From: Flavobacteriales bacterium
Lineage (GTDB): Bacteria; Bacteroidota; Bacteroidia; Flavobacteriales; Flavobacteriaceae
Direction of reading: 5' to 3'
DNA length: 64,000 nt
NCBI GenBank assembly: GCA_017303755.1
Contig: JAFLBS010000002.1
Location: forward strand, 310,001 to 374,000
Shown here: positions 26,470 to 33,893 of the stretch, in pieces
Numbering within the stretch: the first letter of the stretch is position 1
Layout: each line of letters begins with the position of its first letter
Program-made: the position numbers and the translations under genes
Notes under the pieces: model-generated
What the model was told of the DNA's origin: nothing
Seen by the model: only the letters and a program-made list of their open reading frames with translations
Databases searched by the model: none

Positions 26470-26548
26470 TGTATAATGTAAATTGTATACTGTATACTGA
26501 AAATTTACAAGATCATAGCATTATACACTATACAATTTACAATATACA
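26470..26548. repeat. 30-bp near-perfect inverted repeat
   Basis: Arms at 26470-26499 and 26519-26548 pair with three mismatches around a 19-nt centre. Each arm contains repeated TGTATA steps. The repeat lies between tcdA and the HAD gene and ends 9 bp before the HAD ATG. It could be a long hairpin terminator or a mobile AT-rich repeat. Confidence 0.6.
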
Positions 26549-26557
26549 AAAAATAGA

Positions 26558-27217
26558 ATGATACAAACCGTAATTTTTGATATGGATGGCGTAATTGTGG
26601 ATACCGAACCAGTTCATCATTATGCTTACAACCAACAATTTAAACAATTAAATATCGAAGTTTCTCCCGAAATGTATGCGTCTTTCACGGGAAATTCGAC
26701 CAAAAATATTTTTGAAAAATTAAAAGTACAATTCAATTTGGAGCAAGACGTTCCAACCTTAGTTGAAACCAAACGAAGTCTGTTCAACGAAGCTTTTGAT
26801 AGTAAAGAAGATTTGTATTTGTTGGATGGAGTAGAAGAGTTGATTAAAGACTTACATAGCAATGGAATTCAGTTAGTATTGGGTTCGTCTTCGGCTAAAG
26901 TGACTATCAATCGAATTTTTAATCGATTCAATTTACATCCTTATTTTACTCATATTGTTTCGGGAGAAGATTTTCCTAAATCGAAGCCACATCCTGCTAT
27001 TTTTCAGCATGCGGCTTATTTAGCACAAACTCCAGTTGAAAATTGCATAGTGATTGAAGACAGCACCAACGGAATATTAGCAGCAAAAGCAGCCGGAATT
27101 TATTGCATTGGATACGATAGTTTTCATTCCAAAATGCAGGATTATTCGAATGCAGATTTAGTCATTCGACATTTTAATGAGCTGAATTTTGATAAGGTTA
27201 GAACTATAAAAAAATAA
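26558..27217 (+). CDS. HAD-superfamily phosphatase/phosphomutase, beta-PGM-like
   Basis: A 219-residue protein. The HAD nucleophile motif FDMDGVIVDTEPVHH starts at residue 7, followed by a helical cap, LGSSSAKVTINRIF (motif 2), KPHPAIFQHAA (motif 3 lysine) and IEDSTNGILAAKAAG (motif 4). This pattern fits the beta-phosphoglucomutase / sugar-phosphate phosphatase group. The substrate cannot be decided. It is followed after 4 bp by an SGNH hydrolase gene. Confidence 0.88.
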   Translation: MIQTVIFDMDGVIVDTEPVHHYAYNQQFKQLNIEVSPEMYASFTGNSTKNIFEKLKVQFNLEQDVPTLVETKRSLFNEAFDSKEDLYLLDGVEELIKDLHSNGIQLVLGSSSAKVTINRIFNRFNLHPYFTHIVSGEDFPKSKPHPAIFQHAAYLAQTPVENCIVIEDSTNGILAAKAAGIYCIGYDSFHSKMQDYSNADLVIRHFNELNFDKVRTIKK

Positions 27218-27221
27218 ATAT

Positions 27222-27875
27222 ATGAAGAAGTTAGTCGTTGTGATACTGTTGTTTTTGACATTCAGTTCCTTTTCACAAGAAAAGCCTTTTTGGAACGAAA
27301 TTCAAGCGTTTAAAAAGCAAGATAGTATTCAACCACCCAAAGACGGAATGATGTTGTTTATTGGTAGTTCTTCTTTTAGATTGTGGAAAACACTTCAGGA
27401 TGATTTTGATAATGAAAATATAGTCAACAGAGCTTTTGGTGGAGCGACATTATTGGATTTGATTCGTTATCAAGACGATGTAGTTTTGAAATACAAACCC
27501 AAAAAAATCTTTATTTATTGCGGAGAGAATGATGTTGCCAGTTCAACTGAGGTTACACCACAAGTGGTTTTATCCCGGTTTAAAACGCTACACACCACTT
27601 TAAGAAAACAATTTCCTGATACACCAATAATTTTTGTTTCGATTAAGCCTTCCATTTCACGATGGTCGATGCGAAATTCTATGATGGCTGCAAATGAATT
27701 GATATTGATATATTTGAAGCAAGATCCAAACGCGACTTTTGTCAATATTTGGCATCTAATGCTTGAAAATGAAGAACCAAGAAAAGATATTTTTGTAGAG
27801 GATAATTTACACATGAATGCCAAAGGTTATGCCATTTGGACTGAGCAATTGAAAAAAATGGTTGATGGCAAGTGA
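27222..27875 (+). CDS. Exported SGNH/GDSL-like hydrolase
   Basis: A 217-residue protein with a signal peptide (KKLVVVILLFLTFSSFSQ). SGNH blocks are visible: FIGSSSFRLW (Ser), FGGATLLDLI (Gly), YCGENDVASS (Asn) and DNLHMNAKGYAIW (Asp-x-x-His). Such enzymes are esterases, often acting on acetylated glycans or lipids outside the cytoplasm. Probably cotranscribed with the HAD gene. A GC-rich repeat cassette begins just after its end. Confidence 0.88.
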   Translation: MKKLVVVILLFLTFSSFSQEKPFWNEIQAFKKQDSIQPPKDGMMLFIGSSSFRLWKTLQDDFDNENIVNRAFGGATLLDLIRYQDDVVLKYKPKKIFIYCGENDVASSTEVTPQVVLSRFKTLHTTLRKQFPDTPIIFVSIKPSISRWSMRNSMMAANELILIYLKQDPNATFVNIWHLMLENEEPRKDIFVEDNLHMNAKGYAIWTEQLKKMVDGK

Positions 27876-27890
27876 TCGGTTCTTGTTTAA

Positions 27891-28443
27891 TTTTCCCCTC
27901 CTTTGGAGAGCTTGTCCCGATTTCTATCGGGAGGTGCCCGCCTTGGCGGGCGGGGTGGTTTTTATAAAATTGTATATGCCAGAAATTTTAACTTACATAA
28001 ACGAAATTCCGATCAGAAGAAATTTTATAGAAAATCTTCCTTATAATTTCAGATTAAAATCTCGTGCTAGAGCTTTACGTAAAATAGGAAATTATTCAGA
28101 GGTAGTTTTTTGGCAACAAGTACATAAAAGAAAATTCTATTCTATCGATTTTGATAGACAGAGAATAATAGGTAATTATATTGTTGATTTTTATGTAAAA
28201 ACGTTGGGTTTAGTTGTTGAAATTGACGGTGAAAGCCACAATGATAAAGAAGATTATGATGAAAAAAGAGAATCTTATTTAAAATCATTAGGACTAAAGA
28301 TTCTTAAAACAACAGATTTTAGGGTTTTACATGATTTGGATAATGTAATGCGAGAATTAGAGGAATTTATAATAGAGCATTTTTCTATAATAGATACTTG
28401 AACCACCTCGGCCTTTGGCCACTCCTCCAAAGGAGGAGAATCC
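27891..28443. mobile_element. DUF559 cassette with inverted palindromic ends
   Basis: The left flank (27891-27963) holds CCTCCTTTGGAG, the hairpin CCCGAT-TTCT-ATCGGG, the palindrome GCCCGCC-TT-GGCGGGC and GGGGTGGTT. The right flank (28401-28443) carries the same ends inverted: AACCACCTC, GGCC-TTT-GGCC and CTCCTCC-AAA-GGAGGAG. Between them is a single DUF559 nuclease gene whose TGA shares one base with the right flank. The flanks are far more GC-rich than their surroundings. No transposase is present, so mobility is inferred. Confidence 0.6.
27976..28401 (+). CDS. DUF559 (Vsr-like) endonuclease-fold protein
   Basis: A 141-residue protein of the DUF559/very-short-patch-repair endonuclease type. 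The PD-(D/E)XK-like core is NYSEVVFWQQV, GNYIVDFYVKTLGLVVEIDG, then SHNDKEDYDEKRESYLKSLG and a C-terminal helix. DNA nicking is plausible but unproven for this family. The ATG at 27976 is chosen because the upstream in-frame extension would translate the GC-rich repeat. The gene is the sole cargo of the palindrome-flanked cassette. Confidence 0.8.
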   Translation: MPEILTYINEIPIRRNFIENLPYNFRLKSRARALRKIGNYSEVVFWQQVHKRKFYSIDFDRQRIIGNYIVDFYVKTLGLVVEIDGESHNDKEDYDEKRESYLKSLGLKILKTTDFRVLHDLDNVMRELEEFIIEHFSIIDT

Positions 28444-28466
28444 TTCTAACAAACAATTAGTACATA

Positions 28467-29753
28467 TTAGCCCACCGCTTCTTTATACACTTTAAGGCAT
28501 TTTTCCCTCGCTTCTTTGTGATCTACAATTGGGTTTGGATAGTCTAAACTGTTGAGTTCGGGTATCCATTTTTTAATGTATACTAAGTCTTTATCAAATT
28601 TTTTAATTTGTTCAGTCGGATTAAAAATTCTGAAATACGGTGCAGCATCGACACCGCTTCCTGCTGCCCATTGCCAATTACCAACATTGCTGGCTTGTTC
28701 GTAATCCAATAATTTGGAAGCAAAATAACTTTCGCCCCAACGCCAATCAATTAGCAAATGTTTACATAAAAAACTTGCCACTATCATTCGCACTCTGTTG
28801 TGCATGTGACCGGTGTTATTGAGTTCACGCATTCCAGCATCTACAAAAGGATAACCTGTTTTTCCTTCGCACCATTTTTGAAATAAATCTTCATTATTTA
28901 CCCAACGAATTTCATCGTATTTAGATTTGAAACTCGACTTCACCGTATGTGGAAAATGCCATAGAATTTGCATAAAAAATTCACGCCAAATCAGTTCTTT
29001 CAAAAAAGTCTCGTTCTTGCTTTGGAGAGCTTTTGAGATCATTTTCCGAATGGAAACCGCTCCAAATCGTAGGTAAATTCCCAGATATGAGGTTTTATTT
29101 AAGGCTGGAAAATTCCGTGTTGCTTCGTAATGATCGATTAGTGAATCAGAAACATCAAAAGGTGTTACTTTTATGGATGAAGTTTCAAAACCAATATCAT
29201 TCAGACTTAAAAAAGGATAGGAGTGAACCGCTATTTTATCTAAATAATCTTCCGATTGATACTGAATCAGAGCTGTTTTTTTGAAAAGTTCTTTCCATTT
29301 ATTAGAATACGGAGTATAGACTACATAAGGTTTTCCATCGTCTTTAACCACTTCGCTTTTTTCAAAAATAACTTGGTCTTTACTGGTTTTAAACTCAATT
29401 CCGTTTTCTTTAAATAGATGGTACAATTCTAAATCGCGTTTGCGTGCATACGGTTCGTAATCGTGATTGGTATAAACTGTTTTTATCGTATTCTCAGCAA
29501 TCAGTTTTTGATATACTTCTATCGGCTTTCCATGAAAAACAGCCAACGATTTTCCAATTGATTTCAGTTGACTCTGAATTTTTTCTAGCTGTTGATGAAT
29601 AAAAGTTACTCGTGCATCGTCTTTTGGTAATTGTGAAAGAATAGAATCGTCAAATATAAAAATAGGAAGCACTTCTTCACCACTGTTTAAAGCGTGAAAA
29701 AGCCCTGTATTATCATCCAAACGCAAATCGCGTCGAAACCAGAAAATGTTCAT
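28467..29753 (-). CDS. Deoxyribodipyrimidine photolyase / cryptochrome family
   Basis: A 428-residue flavoprotein. The N-terminal Rossmann domain opens with IFWFRRDLRLDDNTGLFHAL. The C-terminal FAD domain shows GYPFVDAGMRELNNTGHMHNR, LIDWRWGESYFASKLLDYE and NVGNWQWAAGSGVDAAPYFR, the class I CPD photolyase signature with the tryptophan electron-transfer region. It most likely repairs UV-induced cyclobutane dimers using light. It is the last gene of a minus-strand series with SRPBCC and SDR genes. Confidence 0.92.
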   Translation of the reverse strand: MNIFWFRRDLRLDDNTGLFHALNSGEEVLPIFIFDDSILSQLPKDDARVTFIHQQLEKIQSQLKSIGKSLAVFHGKPIEVYQKLIAENTIKTVYTNHDYEPYARKRDLELYHLFKENGIEFKTSKDQVIFEKSEVVKDDGKPYVVYTPYSNKWKELFKKTALIQYQSEDYLDKIAVHSYPFLSLNDIGFETSSIKVTPFDVSDSLIDHYEATRNFPALNKTSYLGIYLRFGAVSIRKMISKALQSKNETFLKELIWREFFMQILWHFPHTVKSSFKSKYDEIRWVNNEDLFQKWCEGKTGYPFVDAGMRELNNTGHMHNRVRMIVASFLCKHLLIDWRWGESYFASKLLDYEQASNVGNWQWAAGSGVDAAPYFRIFNPTEQIKKFDKDLVYIKKWIPELNSLDYPNPIVDHKEAREKCLKVYKEAVG

Positions 29754-29781
29754 TTTGAAAATGGTTTAAAATTGTTTAAAA

Positions 29782-29833
29782 GTTTAATTTGGTTTAAAAG
29801 TAAGCTACATTAAACTTTTAAACCAAATTAAAC
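29782..29833. repeat. 20-bp perfect inverted repeat
   Basis: GTTTAATTTGGTTTAAAAGT and its exact complement flank a 12-nt loop between the SDR and photolyase genes. More GTTTAAA units lie on both sides. It may act as a processing or termination hairpin inside the operon. Confidence 0.55.
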
Positions 29834-29844
29834 AACATTAAACC

Positions 29845-30537
29845 TTAAATTAATAAAGTTGACATTCCTCCATCAACATGGAAAATTTGTCCCGAAATCC
29901 AACTGCTTTTATCACTTAATAAAAAAGCGGCCATATTAGCAATGTCTTCAGGTTTTCCAAACCGTTTTAATGGATGACGTTCGGCCGATTTTTCTTGCTT
30001 GGTCTCGTTGTTCAAAAATTTGTCTGCCAATGGCGTGTCGGTCAATGATGGCGCAATCACGTTCACTCGAATTTTTGGTGCATATTCAGCTGCTAATGCT
30101 TTGGCAAAACCTTCGATAGCTCCTTTTGCTGCAGCAACACTGGTGTGAAAAGGCATTCCCATACTGGCAGCAACCGAACTAAAAACTACAACACTCGATT
30201 GTTCAGAAGCTACTAAATTGGGTAAAACACTTTGAACAACTTTCACCAAACTAATGAAATTTACCTGCAAATCAGTTTCAAAACTCTCAGGTTTTAAACC
30301 TTTAAACGGACGTAAATTAATACTACCTGGCAGATACACCAATCCATCGATAACTTCTGGAAGTAAACTTACGTCTAAAGTATCAGTTGTTGCATCAAAC
30401 GGAATGTGAGTAATGTGCATTTCTTCAATATTCTCCTTTGTTCGCGAAGCAATAAAGACTTTATTTTCGAATTGTAGTTCTTTTGCAAGCGCTAATCCGA
30501 TTCCGTAAGATCCACCAATTAAAAGTATGTTTTTCAT
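29845..30537 (-). CDS. Atypical short-chain dehydrogenase/reductase
   Basis: A 230-residue SDR. The nucleotide-binding GGSYGIGLALAKEL and the strand VVVFSSVAASMGMP with the catalytic Ser are present. The expected YxxxK reads VAAAK (in HTSVAAAKGAIEG), so the active-site Tyr is replaced by Val. C-terminal RVNVIAPSLTDTPLA and WISGQIFHVDGG are normal. It may have altered chemistry or a binding role. It is 3 bp from the SRPBCC gene and upstream of the photolyase. Confidence 0.85.
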   Translation of the reverse strand: MKNILLIGGSYGIGLALAKELQFENKVFIASRTKENIEEMHITHIPFDATTDTLDVSLLPEVIDGLVYLPGSINLRPFKGLKPESFETDLQVNFISLVKVVQSVLPNLVASEQSSVVVFSSVAASMGMPFHTSVAAAKGAIEGFAKALAAEYAPKIRVNVIAPSLTDTPLADKFLNNETKQEKSAERHPLKRFGKPEDIANMAAFLLSDKSSWISGQIFHVDGGMSTLLI

Positions 30538-30540
30538 GTT

Positions 30541-31008
30541 TTATCCTTTAAATTCACCAAAAAGTTCGATTAATTTTTTTCTTCTGAAATCAAATATTTC
30601 TTTCAGTTTGGGAGCAACTAACAATGGATGCACTAATTGTCCTAAAATTCCCATGGGTACTTTATAATCAACAATATCTTCCATTTCAACGCCACCCGGA
30701 ATTTCCTTTAAAAAATGCTTATGATGCCAAAGAGCATAAGGTCCGAAACGTTGTTCATCTACAAAATATTTTTTATCCTGAACGTGCGTAATTTCGGTGA
30801 CCCATTTCATCGGAATTCCCAAAACTGGAGTAACAATATATTGTATAATTTGACCCGGAAACATGGCTCTATCATCACCAGAAAGAGTTTTAAATCCCAT
30901 GTAATCTGGAGTAATGGTTTTTAAGTTTTTCGGATTGGATAAAAATTCCCAAGCTTCTTCAAGAGAAATAGGTAAATTCTGTTTTGTATGTAAAGTATAT
31001 ATTTTCAT
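30541..31008 (-). CDS. SRPBCC-family protein
   Basis: A 155-residue START-like helix-grip protein. The N-terminal strand YTLHTKQNLPISLEEAWEFLSNP and later RFGPYALWHHKHFL and VEMEDIVDYKVP match SRPBCC proteins found beside SDR and photolyase genes in many Bacteroidota and cyanobacteria. The ligand is unknown. It heads the SRPBCC-SDR-photolyase series. An inverted pair GTTTAACT/AGTTAAAC (31041-31068) lies upstream and may be regulatory. Confidence 0.82.
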   Translation of the reverse strand: MKIYTLHTKQNLPISLEEAWEFLSNPKNLKTITPDYMGFKTLSGDDRAMFPGQIIQYIVTPVLGIPMKWVTEITHVQDKKYFVDEQRFGPYALWHHKHFLKEIPGGVEMEDIVDYKVPMGILGQLVHPLLVAPKLKEIFDFRRKKLIELFGEFKG

Positions 31009-31147
31009 GGTTCTTATATTTCGATGTAAAAGTATTAAACGTTTAACTATTAAACTAAAAAGTTAAACAAAATATTCATTCATTTAAGTTTAAATTAACA
31101 TTTCAAAAATTTACAATTTGTAATTTTGACCAACTAATCAATATATC

Positions 31148-32002
31148 ATGAAAAAAATTATCTTTTTTATCGTAGCTGTAATTGCTAACTTTACTATTGA
31201 GGCTCAAGTAAAAACGCCTCAACCGAGTCCGAAATCAACTTTAAATCAAACAGTTGGATTAACGGAAGTTGTTGTAGAATATTCTCGACCAAGTGCTAAA
31301 GGAAGAGTTGTTTTTGGTGATTTGGTTCCGTTTGGAAAAATTTGGAGAACGGGTGCCAATGCTAATTCGACGGTTTCATTTAGTGATGATGTTACCATAG
31401 GTGGAAAAACATTAAAAAAAGGAAAGTATGCTATTTTCACTTTGCCAAAAGCTGATGTTTGGGAAGTTGATTTTTATAGTACTACTGACAACTGGGGAAC
31501 ACCAGAAAATTGGGATGAAAATAAAGTAGCCGTAAGTGTTATGGTCGATCCAATTATGTTAGGAAACAATGTAGAAACGTTTACAATTGCTGTAAATAAC
31601 ATTACAAATGACAGCGCCACTTTGGATATTTCTTGGGAGAAAACCATGGTTTCTGTGAAATTCGATGTACCGTCTCACAAAATGGCAATGGCAAGTATTG
31701 AAAAAGTATTGGCTGGTCCAACGGCTGGTGATTATTTTTCATCTGCACAATATTTATTGCAATCGAACGGCGATTTAAACAAAGCCCTAGAATACATTAA
31801 CAAAGCAGTTGCAATGACTAAATCAGGTACAGATGTTCCATTTTGGTATTTGAGACAAAAATCATTAATTCAGGCTAAATTAGGTGACAAAGCAGGAGCA
31901 ATTGAAACTGCAAAACTTTCTCTTGCTGGTGCAACTAAAGAAAAGAATGACGATTACGTTAAAATGAATAACGACAGTATTAAAGAATGGAGTAAAAAAT
32001 AA
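31148..32002 (+). CDS. DUF2911 exported protein
   Basis: A 284-residue protein with a signal peptide ending near NFTIEAQ. The DUF2911 domain (about residues 25-175) shows VVEYSRPSAKGRVVFG, PFGKIWRTGANANSTVSF and YAIFTLP. The last 90 residues are helical and TPR-like (ALEYINKAVAM, AIETAKLSLAGA). Function unknown; probably periplasmic. TAATTTTG at 31121 is the likely -7 box. It is followed by a hairpin shared with the convergent symporter gene. Confidence 0.85.
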   Translation: MKKIIFFIVAVIANFTIEAQVKTPQPSPKSTLNQTVGLTEVVVEYSRPSAKGRVVFGDLVPFGKIWRTGANANSTVSFSDDVTIGGKTLKKGKYAIFTLPKADVWEVDFYSTTDNWGTPENWDENKVAVSVMVDPIMLGNNVETFTIAVNNITNDSATLDISWEKTMVSVKFDVPSHKMAMASIEKVLAGPTAGDYFSSAQYLLQSNGDLNKALEYINKAVAMTKSGTDVPFWYLRQKSLIQAKLGDKAGAIETAKLSLAGATKEKNDDYVKMNNDSIKEWSKK

Positions 32003-32019
32003 TTTACTTTATCATTTAA

Positions 32020-32060
32020 AAAAAAACCACGGATTTTAAAGTAAGATTCGTGGTTTTTTT
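32020..32060. terminator. Bidirectional terminator
   Basis: AAAAAACCACG pairs with CGTGGTTTTTTT around a 17-nt loop. It lies between the convergent DUF2911 and symporter genes; the symporter stop overlaps its end. Confidence 0.75.
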
Positions 32061-33783
32061 ATACGTTGTTAGATGTTGGTTTTTGCTTTTTTGAGAATAA
32101 CTGAAACAATAATCCTAGTAATATGGTCATGATAGCGCCAATGAAGTTAAGCCACAAATAACTCAATTTATCATCATCGGGATGTATATGTATGGCAAAA
32201 TAGTAAATCACAATTACGGTTGATTGTGTGATGATGGCACTCCAAAACATAGCGTTTGCCTTAATGTATTTGATGTAAAAACCAACTAAGAAAATTCCCA
32301 AAACCGTTCCGTAAAACACCGAGCCTATGATGTTTACCAGCTGAATTAAATTTTCAAAAAGTGCACTAAAACAAGCAAAAAGGATGGCAATAATTCCCCA
32401 AAGAATGGTAAAATATTGCGTGGCGTTTACAAAATGTTTTTCTGAGCGTTCTCCTTTTATATTTCTTCTGTAAATATCAATTGCAGTAGTTGATGCTAAT
32501 GCAGTCAAACCAGATGCAGAAGATGACATGGCAGCAGAGATGATAACGGCTAACAATAGTCCAATTAAACCATTGGGTAAATAATTCAGAATAAAATGAA
32601 TGAACACATAATCTTTATCATTCGTTTCGGCTTTTTTATCTACTTCTTTAATTAAATCTCTTGCTTGATCGCGTAAGTCTTTTTCTTTTCCAGCAATGGC
32701 AACGAGTTCGTCTCTCAAAATTGGGTTATCGTAATTTTGATTCAAGTGAGAAATGTATAATAAGTTGTATTCTTTTTTTTCTTCAGTAAGTGCATCCAAT
32801 TGTTTTTCCAAATTGTGGTATTGATCGGCGTATTTTGAATTTTCAACAATTGCTTTGTTATTCGGATTAAAATGCAGCGGAACTGGATTGAATTGAAAGA
32901 ATACAAAAACCATAACTCCGGTCAACAATATAAAAAACTGCATCGGAACTTTTAAGAAGCCATTCATAATCAATCCCATCTGACTTTCTCTATCCGATTT
33001 TCCTGATAAGTAACGTCCTACTTGCGATTGATCGGTTCCGAAATAAGCCAAAAATAAAAAGAAACCTCCGAAAATTCCGCTCCAAAAAGTATAACGTGTT
33101 TCAGGATCAAATGAAAAATCGACAATCTTCATTTTGTCATTTGCACCCGCAATGTGTATGGCATTACTCAAGGTCATTTCGTTGGGTAAATAATGTAAAA
33201 TAAGATAGAACGTAATGAACATTCCGCTCATTATCACAAACATTTGTTGTTTTTGAGTTACGTTTACCGCTTTTGTTCCACCTGAGGTAGTGTAAATAAT
33301 TACCAAAATTCCGATAATGATGATGAGCAAATTCAAATTCCATCCCAAAATGGTAGATAAAATTATAGCGGGCGCATAAATGGTAAATCCAGTTCCTAAA
33401 CTTCTTTGAATTAAAAAAATAATCGAGGCAAACGAACGCGTTTTTAAGTCGAAACGTTGTTCTAAATATTCATAAGCGGTAAAAACTTTCAGTCGATGGA
33501 AAATCGGTATAAACGTATAGCAAATCACGACCATTGCGAGCGGTAAACCAAAGTAGAATTGCACAAAACCCATTCCGTCGTGATAGGCTTGTCCTGGTGT
33601 TGACAAAAAAGTAATCGCACTAGCTTGGGTTGCCATTACGGATAGTCCAACCGTCCACCAATTGGTTTCTTTATTCCCTAAAATATATTCCTGTACGTTT
33701 TTACTTCCTTTGGTTTTGTATACACCATATACTACTATAAATAGCAAAGTCAACGTTAGAATAAACCAGTCGAGTTGTTGCAT
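32059..33783 (-). CDS. Sodium:solute symporter (SSS family)
   Basis: A 574-residue membrane protein with about thirteen hydrophobic segments. Family motifs are NTETNWWTVGLSVMATQASAI-like (seen as NWWTVGLSVMATQAS), YEYLEQRFDLKTRS and AMSSSASGLTALASTTAIDIYRR. An unusually long hydrophilic loop (about residues 310-375, helical and charged) interrupts the second half. The substrate is unknown. It is the last gene of an operon with a PIG-L deacetylase and a 34-residue membrane peptide, suggesting uptake of a sugar or deacetylated product. Confidence 0.88.
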   Translation of the reverse strand: MQQLDWFILTLTLLFIVVYGVYKTKGSKNVQEYILGNKETNWWTVGLSVMATQASAITFLSTPGQAYHDGMGFVQFYFGLPLAMVVICYTFIPIFHRLKVFTAYEYLEQRFDLKTRSFASIIFLIQRSLGTGFTIYAPAIILSTILGWNLNLLIIIIGILVIIYTTSGGTKAVNVTQKQQMFVIMSGMFITFYLILHYLPNEMTLSNAIHIAGANDKMKIVDFSFDPETRYTFWSGIFGGFFLFLAYFGTDQSQVGRYLSGKSDRESQMGLIMNGFLKVPMQFFILLTGVMVFVFFQFNPVPLHFNPNNKAIVENSKYADQYHNLEKQLDALTEEKKEYNLLYISHLNQNYDNPILRDELVAIAGKEKDLRDQARDLIKEVDKKAETNDKDYVFIHFILNYLPNGLIGLLLAVIISAAMSSSASGLTALASTTAIDIYRRNIKGERSEKHFVNATQYFTILWGIIAILFACFSALFENLIQLVNIIGSVFYGTVLGIFLVGFYIKYIKANAMFWSAIITQSTVIVIYYFAIHIHPDDDKLSYLWLNFIGAIMTILLGLLFQLFSKKQKPTSNNV

Positions 33784-33786
33784 AGT

Positions 33787-33891
33787 TTAGGAAAAAGTTT
33801 GCATTAGAATAAAAAATACAATAATATAAATGGCATTGATGACCAAAAGCCAAGTGTAATTATTGCTCCACGATTGTTTGTTCGATTCCAT
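33787..33891 (-). CDS. 34-residue single-span membrane peptide
   Basis: A complete mini-gene filling the gap between the PIG-L gene (2 bp away) and the symporter gene (3 bp away). A polar N-terminus (MESNKQSWSNNYTWL) is followed by one hydrophobic helix (LLVINAIYIIVFFILM). The tight packing in the operon and the membrane helix support a small accessory subunit of the SSS transporter. Not independently confirmed. Confidence 0.7.
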   Translation of the reverse strand: MESNKQSWSNNYTWLLVINAIYIIVFFILMQTFS

Positions 33892-33893
33892 AA

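Noticed and set aside
27862..27975. N-terminal extension of the DUF559 protein
   Set aside because: It would translate the GC-rich palindromic flank and overlap the SGNH gene; it has no similarity to the family.
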